Shown piece by piece: positions 36,131-47,000 of a stretch of 64,000 bases of DNA. The notes beneath the pieces are model-generated. The model did not search any database. It saw only the letters and a program-made list of their open reading frames with translations, and had not been told where the DNA came from. The translations under genes were made by a program, and so were the position numbers. Source of the stretch: Anas platyrhynchos (lineage: Eukaryota; Chordata; Aves; Anseriformes; Anatidae); NCBI RefSeq assembly GCF_047663525.1, contig NC_092597.1:21840001-21904000 (forward strand), given 5' to 3'. Each line of letters starts with the position of its first letter. The first letter of the stretch is position 1.

Positions 36131-39100
36131 CTGCCTTTCGTCTTGAGCCGCCAAAGCCTTGTTTTGCATCACGAGGACATATTTAGGGTTACAAATAGGC
36201 TGCCTTGCTTACACAAACAGCATCTTACAGTATCTCGCATTGTTTCTCTTCACCTTTCCTGGCAGATTTTGTGGATATGGAGAGAAGTGGAAAAAGAAAC
36301 TCTTCTTCAGATAAGATCTGTTAAAACAGAAGGGTGATAGAAATACTGGAGAATGGTGAGTTCCTGGGTAAGGCTGCTCTGACTCCAAAATATATCCCAT
36401 GCATACAGCCCTTCGCCACTGGTATAATTTGGCACAGTCCAACTAAGGTTGGGTTGACTAAAAAAACAGAAAGCAAATGTAAGACACACAATTTCCACAG
36501 GGTTTGCACAACAGCCTGATAATTTTTAAAACAAGGCATACCTCTAGACTCCAGTCCTTTTGAAAAAGCACGTGAATATTTTGATAAACCAAACAAAATT
36601 TGGTCTGGTATAAAATGGCAGCCTTTTAAATTAGTACTGTGCCATTGGCAGTGCATTTCACAGCTGAGCACCACAGTTCAGTTATTACCACTTCTTGTTT
36701 TATATTGTAGGTTTGGCTTCGATGAACTCATAGCAAAAAAAAACACAGAAGCCAAATTTTAAGCAGCAGAAATTGGCATTAGATAGCTAAGTAATTGTTT
36801 GGGCACCTAAATAAGCAATTAGGTACATTTGTTAATAGATAACTTCTTCAGATGGGTATCTAAGGCACAGTTTCTCCCTCCTGCTGCTAACCTATTTCAT
36901 GGGTGAATTTGATCAAGAAGGATGAAATTTTTTAACTTCAAGTTTCCCTAGAAAAATGAACTTCAACAGTAGGAAACTATACCCAGAAAACAAAGTTACA
37001 GAAATCGTATGTCTGTAAAGTCCGGTGCTGACAAAATGAGAAAGTCCTCAGAGAAAAGTCACCGGTGAGCAATGCCCTGCGTGCTGTGGGTTCTCCCTTA
37101 TCTTGGTGTTGGGGTGGGAGATCTTCAGATCGGGCTCCTTGTGCAATTACAGCTGCAGCTGAGCTGATGGGAGCTGAGCTCTGAATGCTGGCAGCTAAAG
37201 CACGCAGGCTGTAGGTGACTTACACCGGGAATCCCAAATGAAGACCCTTTTTAATTCATCACCTCCCACCTTGTTTTCTCTGGGGTCAGCATCCTCTCAG
37301 AGTTTCTGGGAAAGGAAATGCTGCTTGTGAAACATTCAGGCACCGCTATGATGAGCGTTAGGGAAAAAACTTATGGAAATGAATAATTTTGCGCCCAACG
37401 CACAGTCTGAATAACAGGCAGCAAAAACCCTCCTTGCTGCACATTAAGCAAGAAGAGAATGAAACATGCAGAGTGAGGGGGAAACCTGTAGGAAAAGGAC
37501 ATTGATCACTCAATTATAACCCATCAGGATACAAACAACAGGCAAATTCTGGTCATTCCTGGCCGAGTGCTGGAGTGCCCAGCCTCAGTAGCCTTTTAGA
37601 GCACACAGTTTCCCGGCCCTATTCCTGTTTGTGTGTGCATGTGCTTCAGGGTGTGTGTAAAACAAGAGGAAAAGGTTTTGGCTCTGTGCTGTGCTCACTA
37701 CTCTACACAGCTACGGGACTTTTGCTTGGCTTGTGGCATAGGCAGAGGTCTAAATGCAAAATGTTTGAGTATCACCCAACCCGCTTGGGGTCTCAAGGGC
37801 TACATCCCTGCTGACCAGGCTAGATATAAACCATGGTCCTGTGGGTGAATGTCAAATCTGTCTCCATCCACAGCTCTCCAGAACCAAAATGCTCTCAGGT
37901 ACTCTGGAGACATCTTCAACAATCCCCTGGGTACACTGCACCCTGACATGGAGCCAGGATACAGGACACGCATACAGGAGCAGGGAGTGTTTGGAGTTAC
38001 CACCTACAGTATTCCCTTCATCAAGTTTAGATAAGGTTGGGAACTCGAAGAAATTAATTTCTGCGGAGACGTGGCATCTACAGCAGATAGGGAAACCACT
38101 TGATCATAGCATGAACACGTCCTGGGACTGCTCTTGGCACAGACCGACAGACTGGAAGAGAACAGCATGCTCAGGTCCAACTGACGGTGGCAGATTTAGG
38201 AGCGTACATGCCTGACCCGAACCAGCAAAGGCAATCTTTGTGCTGGCTGGCAGACAAGAGCTGGTGTACTCACAGTCTAGAAACTTTCTGTGAGATACAG
38301 CTCCGCGGAAAAGCACAGCCAAGCAGGAATTCACAGTTATCACAGTCAGTGCATCAGGTTAAGGATACATATTGCAGACATCTCTGCAAACACTGCTGCA
38401 ACAGTAGAATGTAACAGGGTGACTCAATTGTAATGTGACCTTTCATTAACAGGCTCTTTTCCTCTTTGTGTCTGTTTCTGACACATTTATGAACTGTTAC
38501 AAAGTTAGGTAAAACCCACTTTTTCAGTGCTTCCATCAGAATAGCGGTGTGGCCCTCGTGGAGCATGGGAACGAATACAAAACGCCTCTCACTCGTTCTG
38601 ATCCGCGCCCTGCTGTTGCTTTTAGGGCATCTCCCACTGAGCTTGAGTGTCTTCTCTACTGTAGGGATGATATGAGCTCTGGCAACAGAGGACACATCTC
38701 CTGAGGCCGTGGAGTTGATCTAGGATGGTGTCCCAGCGAGGGACCACCCAGTGTCTGCACAACTCTCCAACGGTGGAGCGTGTTGTTACCCTTCTTGTGA
38801 TGTTAGAAAGGGAAATGTTGTGTACTGCTACGTGTGCTGGTCAGAGTTTATTATTTCAGCTCATCCTTATGTCAGTGACTCACAATTCCTTCGCTTTGTA
38901 CAGCCTTTTAAAGCAGTCATATATCTTCAAACGATCCACGCAGAATTTTTACCTTAGGTACCTCTCACATCTACATTAACTCAAAGAAGCAATAATGCCT
39001 TAAAATAATGTTTCCAGGCCTGCCCTGTAAAAAATCTTCCTCATGAGCGACTGAGACAAGGTCATTCCATATGAAACAAACCACTGGAATGACTCTCTAG

Positions 39101-39901
39101 ACACTGCTTGTCCTGGAACTTCTTATTCATCTTTCTCCTCGTCCAGAGATTTTGTTCTCTAATTACAAAAGTACTTTCCATGTCTGCCGAGTGTTTCTGT
39201 GGGCAAAATACAGACAGAGGGAAATGGACAAATTCATTCTATCGGTATTGCGCCACCACTGTTACAGTTTCCTCCCCTCTCTCTGATACTCAAATTATCA
39301 AATTATTGTCGTGATACATTAGTGTAAAACTACAACTGGCAAATTGTCAGAGAAACTAAAAAGTTCTGTTGCCAGACCATGCAACTAGCCCTAAAATGGA
39401 TCAGTGGCCACATCTTTTCCAGAGAGAATAGACGGAAATGTTTTCCATCTCTGACTTTAACTTGCTCGATCCCATCATTCACCTTGTAGTCTTGTTGGTG
39501 ACACCCAAAGATCACTTGGATCCAAATTCCACTTTATTGGGACCAGGATTATATGGGGATTTAGTTAAGGGATTCTTCTAGCTTTGATGCTTCTGTAGCT
39601 TTGTGGAAAACAGCAATTGGAGAATTAAAAAATGGACAGCTTAGAAAGAAACGTTTCTGTTGTAATGCAACCTCTTATTTTCTAAGAATTATCTCTTGAT
39701 TTCACCATTGAATACAAGGATATTTCCACAAATTTATTTATAACTGAAGCACTTCCTCATCTGAAGAGAAAAATTGACTTTACTACTGCGAGGCAGGACG
39801 GGTCCTCCTCTAATTAACGGTTCAACATTGATTTGTGTGATGGTGATTTGTGTGGTAAAGGTATTAAGGAAAAAAGGTCCCCTGGCTTACTGACAGTTCT
39901 T

Positions 39902-40112
39902 ATAGAATCACAGAATTATTAAGGTTGGAAAAGAGCTTCATGATCACCTGGTCCAACCCCCTACCACCAATGTCACCACTAAACCGTGTCCCCAAGCACC
40001 ACGTCCAACCTCTCCTTGAACACCCCCAGGGATGGTGACTCCACCACCTCCCTGGGTGACCCATCCCAATGCCTGACGGCTCTTTCTGAGCAGAAATGTC
40101 TCCTCATCGTCT
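39902..40112 (-). mobile_element. CR1 LINE fragment, 3' end, inverted
   Basis: The + strand reads 'agaatcacagaattattaag', 'ggttggaaaagagc', 'ctggtccaaccccctacc', 'ccagggatggtgactccacc' and 'cccaatgcctgacggctctttc', the reverse complement of the CR1 3' region including part of the 3' untranslated part. About 210 bases remain; the 5' part is lost. It lies about 870 bases before the ALDH1A3 start codon, transcribed in the opposite sense. The family is sure, the subfamily is not. Confidence 0.95.
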
Positions 40113-40429
40113 GAGAGGTTTCCACCTGGAGCGGGGACCTCCGAGAACACCCCACGAGCTGCAGGAAGCGGGGTTTGATGGGTTTGATTCCCCGGTGGTA
40201 CTTTCCCTTCTGAATCAGCACCGGCCCTCACGCCACGGTGATATCACGGGCGATCTGCCGCTGGAAGCGCTGAGTATTTTGGAGCATTTTAACAGCAAAG
40301 TGCTGACTATTGCTGGGGGATTACAGATCCTGCGAAACATTTTGTAAGATAACTGCTGGCACCTCGCCACGTGTTATATGGAAAATATGTCGCATTATCT
40401 TCCATGTGTGTGGGGGTGTTCAGGGTGCT
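40113..40429. other. Short spacer between CR1 and promoter island
   Basis: Unique sequence of mixed composition, with CpG becoming more frequent toward the right. No gene or repeat is seen. It probably belongs to the outer promoter region. Confidence 0.5.
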
Positions 40430-40823
40430 CCTCGCCTCCTGGCCCCCAGCCGGCGGAGCCTTACACATATTTTATTCAGAACGGAGTTAGGCAATACGCA
40501 GAGAGCTTGCTCGGGCGCGGAGCCGAGCCCTGTCACTTCAGACAACTTCCATGTCCTCCGGGGCTTCCTGACAGAGCATCTTCCTCACCGACCCCACCGC
40601 CACGAGGGCTGTGGGCACCCACCAGCCCCGAGATGGAGCAGGGCGCTCCCCACCACCCTCAGCTTCACCCTCAGGGCCCCTCCGGGCTGAATCCCCTCAG
40701 TTTTCGGCTCTCCCACCCCTCACACCGCGCTGCGAGCCCCCCTCGCTGCCGCCCCCCGACCCCTCCTCAGGTCGGGGCGCCTCGGCGGGGCGGCGCCGCC
40801 CGTTACCTGAGGGCCGGCACGGG

Positions 40824-40834
40824 GGGGGCGGGGC
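40824..40834 (+). promoter_or_regulatory. GC box (Sp/KLF site)
   Basis: GGGGGCGGGGC matches the Sp1/KLF consensus. It lies about 155 bases before the ALDH1A3 start codon. Confidence 0.6.
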
Positions 40835-40846
40835 CTCCGGGGGAGG

Positions 40847-40856
40847 GGGGCGGGGC
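40847..40856 (+). promoter_or_regulatory. GC box (Sp/KLF site)
   Basis: GGGGCGGGGC, a second full Sp1/KLF match, 23 bases after the first. A weaker GGGGCGGGCGG follows at 40,860. Confidence 0.6.
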
Positions 40857-40873
40857 TTAGGGGCGGGCGGCGG

Positions 40874-40878
40874 CCAAT
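40874..40878 (+). promoter_or_regulatory. CCAAT box
   Basis: CCAAT within 'cggccaatgggagcg', the extended NF-Y consensus. It lies about 105 bases before the start codon and, if transcription starts near 40,950, about 75 bases upstream of it, a typical distance. Confidence 0.65.
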
Positions 40879-40919
40879 GGGAGCGGGCGGCGGCACCCCG
40901 CGCCCGGCGCGCGCCGCTC

Positions 40920-40925
40920 TTAAGG
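40920..40925 (+). promoter_or_regulatory. Weak TATA-like element
   Basis: TTAAGG is the only AT-containing core in this G+C-rich stretch. If used it would place the transcription start near 40,950 and leave a short 5' untranslated region of about 30 bases. This is inference; the promoter may equally start at several points. Confidence 0.3.
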
Positions 40926-40979
40926 CGGCTCCGCGGGCTGTCAGCGGCAGAAGGGCGGCGGGGGCTCGACGGGGCGGCC

Positions 40980-41081
40980 ATGGCCGCGCTCAACGGCGCT
41001 GTGGAGAACGGGCAGCCCGACAGGAGGGCGCCGCCGCCGCTGCCGCGGCCCCTGCGGAGCCTGGAGGTGAAGTACACCAAG
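40980..41081 (+). CDS. ALDH1A3: ALDH1A3 coding exon 1
   Basis: Encodes residues 1-34, from [11 protein letters not shown] to EVKYTK. The N-terminal arm is proline-rich ([10 protein letters not shown]) and one residue longer than in human. No signal peptide is seen, as expected for a cytosolic enzyme. The frame is open for 123 codons upstream of this ATG, but the family starts here and the Kozak context is strong. The exon ends in phase 0 at AAG before donor GTGAGC. Confidence 0.96.
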
Positions 41082-44000
41082 GTGAGCTCGGGAGGGGGAG
41101 GTTTTGAGGTGGCGGGGGGTTGTTGTTGGGGTGTTGTGTGGGGTTTGGTGGAGTTGGGGTGTTGGCGAGCTGCTGTCGGTGAGGTGCTTTTTTCTTTTAA
41201 AAAATATAATTATCCCTTCAGAAGGAGTTTTACTTATTTGTGTGGTCTCCTGTGCTGTGCTAGGTAGTGGGTTAACGGGGATGGACGGGTGGTTGAGTGG
41301 CTAGAGCAAGTGGATGGCTGCTCCCAGGTGAGCTGCAGTTGCTGTGATCCATAAAGCCTGAAAAAATCCAACTGATTTTTTTTAACAATATGCAAAATGC
41401 TGCTCTGGGTGCCCATGAGCATCTCTGCCCCTCGCTGTGTGGCTGGCACCGAGCGGTGACAGGCCCCGTGCCTGGCTGTGGCATCTCGCCGTGACGGCCA
41501 TTTTCCCCCGTGCAGTGCTCACAGAACCAGCCCGTAATGCCTTTACTTATACTGCTGCCTTTACTTAAATTTACTTATATTGCTACTCAGAAAACCTGAT
41601 TTGGCTGGGGTGAGGTCAGGCAGGGCTGGGATGGGGTTATGTGTCAGGGGGCTGCTTGCACGGGGCTCCTGCAAGGCTGCCCTGAGGTGGGATCGACCCC
41701 GTGTGAGGCACAGGAGGGCTGGTGCCTGACGGAGGCTTCTGAGAGGGCTCTAACGTGGAATTGGGGCCACCCGGCAGCTCTGTAGGGTGAGTTTTGTCCA
41801 CACACATCTTGCTGCCTGCCCGCTGTCCCAACAGAGCTCCTCCATGGCCTCCAAGCGGGATAAAAGCACCGGGATGGTGAACCCACACCAATCCATGCCT
41901 CTGAGCCTCCTGCTGCTGTTATCCGCCACCCCTCACGCTTAACCGAGGGCTCCTCAGTTTGGGCACTCCGTCCCTCAGAGGTGGTGTTGGTTTTGCAGTG
42001 AGGCTCAGCTCCACACCACAGATCCCCGCTGCCTCACGCCGCTGTTGCTCTGCCACAGCCCGGCCATGGTCTGGCGCGGTGGAGCAAACATCCCAGCTTG
42101 TGACACTGCCGGCAGCCCTGCCTGCCTCCGTGTGAACCATCAGAGACTAAAAGGGCTGAAGGAGTGTATTAATTAGTTACATTTCTGTGCTAAATAATTG
42201 AAAAAAATAAAGCAGAACTATGTTTATTCTCTTGCAGCGGGAGGGAGTAAACAGCGATAGCTTATCCAGCAAGGTGTTGATTTGAATTAGCCATTCAAAA
42301 TACTGGAACAGATTAATCTAGTCCAAGTGATTACCACTAATTGTTATTTTTAACATCCTGAATTTACCTACTTTTTTTTTTTTAAGATAAACTTGTCATT
42401 TAGCGGCAAATTGGATCTGCGGCTGCTGATTGTCGAGTGGCGTAATGCTGCACAAACAGCTCTTTCCCGTGTCAGAAATGGACACGGCCATTAGGGTTCT
42501 TCTTAAACATACAAATGTTCTGTTTTGTGTTATTTTTATTGTAGTGAAGGCTTTTAAATACTCCTTTGGGATCCAATCCTGCAGCCGTGTGCGCTTTAAA
42601 ACACGCGTTTTCTTAATTCTCCAAAGTTTTTGCAGGAGGCTCTGTGCACCGAAGGCATCAAGGTAGTCACTTAATAGTGGAAACCAACATTAATTAAAAG
42701 TGTGAATTTGACATCTGATCTGATGCTCCCGGTGCATATGAGAAAGTAACGAGCAGCAGTCAGTTTTCATAAAACTGCGAGGGGTTTTCGACAAGCTCCT
42801 TTGAGTCTCACCAGATGTTTACAGCTGACGGCACGCTTCCTTGCTTAGCAAAGATTTTATTTTCGGTTCCACCAGTTACTGGGCTGGGGGAGAGGGAAGG
42901 AAGATTACCAACAAAGATCCCACTCGCAGAACAGCTTAGTGCTTGTCCTGGGCGTGTGATGGAAGTGATTTGTCCATAATCTCATGTCCCGGGGTTGGGG
43001 TGGGAAGCGTGAACAGCCGATACGCTTTTCTGTTTGATTTTTAGCTCCTGGCACCAAAACCTCAGGCTTGTGGCATGATTCCCAGAACAGTGCCAGCATA
43101 TATGTTGTGTTTTAAAGGGTCTGATCCCAATGCACTTGTGTCCTATAGCTTGTAGGAATGTTGCTTTCTGATCTTTAACTCTTCCACATAGAATTAACGC
43201 TTAATGCAGAGGAATAACAGCATCTGCCCCTGTCCTCAGTCCGAGTACGTATCAGACTAACTTTACAGCTCTTGCCATCTCTTATTTAAAATGTGACTTT
43301 GCTAGTGCAACAGTGAAAACTGAAGTGCAAAACATTTAATTTTTAAAAATAAAATGCAGCACTTGAATACTAGAGGTAGTTTGGGAGCACTAGTTTAAGG
43401 TTAATTAATACTTCTGACATTGTCTTCACTTGGCAGCCTCTTTTTGGTGGAATTTTCTTCTCCGAGGCCTGTATGAAACAGGTGGGCCCAGAAGCACAGC
43501 ATCTGTGCCAGTTATGTCTTGGATGCTTTCTGCAGAAATGGTTTGGGAGAAACTCCTTTCAGGGGAAAAAAAAGCTGCCCAAGGGGGGAAAAAAATGACC
43601 CAAAGCAGTGGGAATTCTGAATGTAAGGGACGCAACATTAATCTCCTGGTCGTGTGTAGGGACTCATAAACAAGATTGCAAATGTGGAAGGCTTCCAAGT
43701 AAAAGTACTAGCTTATAGCCACTAACAGGCTACTAATAAAGATTACTTCATCTAATCTTACTTGAAAAGTATCTTTATTTATAAAACATAACACTGCCAA
43801 GTTAGATCAGCGTGGATGAGATGCATGCGGAATCAATTAATTGTATATAGGTATCCGTGCTCTGTTTACAGCGTGTAACAACACTCCAGTATTTAATGCA
43901 TTTTGGGTTACGCAACACTGGGACTGTTTGTTCTTGCTCTGGAAATGCAATATTTTGAAACACTTAAATCTTGTCACAGACGACTCCAAGTGACGTGGGA

Positions 44001-47000
44001 GGCTTGGTGCATCCTGTGACGAGGCGTAGCGGGGTAGAACCGAGCCTGTTCCTACCCTGTGCCCTCTGTGAGGGCAGAGTCCTGGAAGTAGCCCAGGGCA
44101 GGGCACTAATAACCAAGTAACATTGAACGCCGGCGTTTTGTTTGTAGCATGCGACGAGGGGTTCCTTTTGCCTGAACCATATGGGTTTCTCTTGGTGTCT
44201 ACTCACTGTTCCCATGGAAATGGATTTCAAACTGTCTGTTTCTCATTGCCAAATTATGGCATTGCACTGTGTGGGCCCCATCCTCTGTCCTCCTTTTGCT
44301 CAAAGCTAACTGGGTGCATGAAGGCTTTCTCGTCTGTTCCCTGGCTCAGGTTCTAGTTTGGATAAATGCTGTCTGTGTCACAAACAGTCTCACTGGGAGA
44401 GACTGAACATGCCATCAATGGAAACCGAAGAGCCTCAGGACCTTTGAGGAACACTTGTGGGATTTCTTTCTTTTTCCTATTGTCTACATCAGTGTTTTCA
44501 TTTTCCCACCTGTCCCGCTCCCCTTGCTCTCTCTTCAGATATTTATTAACAACGAATGGCACGAGTCTACAAGCGGAAAGAAGTTCCCCACCTATAACCC
44601 TTCAACGTTGGAGAAAATCTGTGACATTGAGGAAGGAGACAAGGTAGGTGTTATTGGAAAAGCAGTGCAAAAGACAGTTTCCAGGGGACTTGCTGTCTTA
44701 GAAAAGAACCTAGAGGAAAAGCTGGCTCTTAACACTGACATGTGGCCAGCCAGGCTGCAAGCTGGAGGCCTGGGATGCTGGATGTGCTGCCTGAGGATTA
44801 CATGGGCTGGGTGGGATCAGTCCTCTGCAGCTCAGCTGAGTCACTTTCCCTGATAGGAACTGTCTGCTGACATGGTCAGAGGAATGAGACTCAGCATCAT
44901 TCTGGCTTTATAGATCTGGGAAGAAGCAGCTATGTTGAGGAAATAGCAATGACAGTGTATGCACGTCCCTGACAGAGCTTCAGCATCATCTTGGGAGTGG
45001 TTTATATGCAAGCTGCATGGCAGCCTGTTGGAGGCACTGAACTGGAGCTCACCTTTTTTAAAAAGAAACCACAGATTAGCTGTTTGGGAGAACTTGACGT
45101 CAGGCATGCATCAGCACAGGGAAATCTCCCACAGAAAGTGAGCAGTGCTTGCTTTTCCAACTGGTATTGTGAGTTCTGCCCTCTTGTACAAACATGGCAT
45201 CTGCCATTTGAAACCAAACCAGTGTTTCTGAAGTTCTTCAGAAGTCCCTGGTCTCAGGGCATTGCACAGTTTCCTGGGGCATAACTGCTTGGATTTGGTA
45301 ACAGTCTGAGGTAAGGAACAGCCAAATATGACACTGTCCAGGACAGCTCATCACACACGTGCCGTGCCCTGCTCAGTGGGGGAGAGCTGGCCCAAGAGCT
45401 TGCTCCTGACAGTCTGTCACGGGAGGGTGATTCACAGCTTCCCTGCTCTACCATGCCTGTGGCTCATCCCTGCTGTGGGCAGTAAGTGGCAGGCAGCGTG
45501 CGCTGCCTGTGCTGTGTGGCTTTTGGGTCAACAGAGCCTGGCCTTTCTGGAGATGGGAGCAAACTTAATTGGGAATGCAAGTCTGCAGCCTCCCTGCAGG
45601 TGGTGCACGAGGTGGCTGTTTCGATGGCACTAATGCAGCCTCAGAGCCCTGTTGCCACGGTGGATCTGTGCAGCCATGGGGCGACTATACATGGGGATGG
45701 AACTTAACAGGAGAAAACAACACATAATAGTTGTGTTTTACTCAGTTAAATGTTAACTGCAGTGGTATATAAACAGTGGAGCTGAAGTTAACTCTGATGC
45801 AGCTGCATTTTTACTAGCTAGAAATCATGACACCACTATTGTTCCCTGAACTGAGTGCCTCCTCAAGCAGTTACAGAGCATTACATGAGAGTTTCAAGCC
45901 TGTTCTTAGAGACTTGGTGAAAGAAAACTTATGCAGAAATAAGAGGTCAGTGAATTCAAGGATAGCTTATTATGTTTGTAGGGGAGCTGCTGAAAAACCT
46001 TGCCTTGAGACTGGTTAGTGGGGCCCTCTGCCCATGGTGCACAGAATAATTATGGGCTAAATGCAGTTTAGGTGCTGAAAGCCTCTTTGGCTCACACAAA
46101 TTGACTAATTTTCCTCCAAGTAGGCTTGTGTGAGGGACTGGGGGAGGTTAGACCTGGATGCAGGTGAGGTAGGAGGCAGAGCTGGGGTGAGGAGTGCCCA
46201 GACTGGCTGTTGGGCTCCTGGTGACACATGGCCATGTCCCACCACCCTCTGGGCAGAGTCTCTGAGACTTCATTTGCCCTGGTTGATCATCCCCATCCTA
46301 AATCTGTGACTGTAGTGCATTGGGGATGAAGTTCCCTGTTAGTGCAGGGAATAATGGGTCATGGTTGGTGCCTCTCAGTGGCTTGTCCATGTGAGCTGCT
46401 GTGCTGGGCAGTCCCATGGCAAGCCCTGGTTCTGCCTCTGGCCCCAGCTGTGCCAGGTTTGGCCCTGCCCTCAGTGCAGGCAGGGAGCAGGGCTCCACTT
46501 CCCCAACCCTGCACAGAAACCTGCCCCTCCCTGGCCGTGCAGGGTTTGTTTTGCTTAGGCTGCATGTGAGGGGTGGGAATTTGGCAGCCAACGCTTCAAT
46601 GATGACAATTGAGTCTGGTGCTGAAACTTGGCCAACGGTTTATACGACTAGGAGCAAAGGTTTTGTTTGTTCTTCAGTTACAAAACTTAAGACGGAATTG
46701 CTCTTGGTGGGATGGTTGGGGGATGAAGGGAAGTCTCGGGTGGAAAATAAGCACTAAAAATAAAATGGCAAAAGCTTCTGCTGGGTGCTGGGAGGCTTTC
46801 TGCCTCCCAAGCAAGGGCTCAGTGTCCTGATGGTTTCCAGGTACAGTCACAAAGGGATAGCTTTATTAGATTTCTGCCCCAAGGAATGGTGCAGCCCCAG
46901 AACTTCTGCCCTCCCTTGCTATGTCAAAGAAAAAGTATTTGAGCTACTGCCATTCCTCTTGTGCTGTTGGTGATGCTCAGAGATGGCTCTCCTTCTGGCA

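Larger units (their letters stand above)
34391..39901. other. Intergenic DNA, proximal upstream flank
   Basis: No gene is recognised. The block contains a palindromic ancient repeat at 35,054 and an AT-rich stretch near 35,940-36,140 with TAATTA-type cores and a good TATA-like string (GTATAAAAGG, 36,121-36,130). Sequence from 36,500 to 39,800 is AT-rich single-copy DNA without coding signal; frames of 110-125 codons near 37,841 and 38,354 show no family similarity. Confidence 0.6.
40430..41180 (+). promoter_or_regulatory. ALDH1A3: ALDH1A3 promoter CpG island
   Basis: G+C and CpG content climb from about 40,430 and peak at 40,700-41,100, covering the presumed start site, exon 1 and the first bases of intron 1. 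The island carries clustered GC boxes, one CCAAT box and no standard TATA box. This is the usual layout of a CpG-island vertebrate promoter. Extent was judged by eye. Confidence 0.85.

Noticed and set aside
40611..40979. In-frame 123-codon extension upstream of the ALDH1A3 ATG
   Set aside because: The sequence is low-complexity Pro/Ser/Arg from G+C-rich DNA, overlaps the promoter elements, and the family begins at the later ATG.
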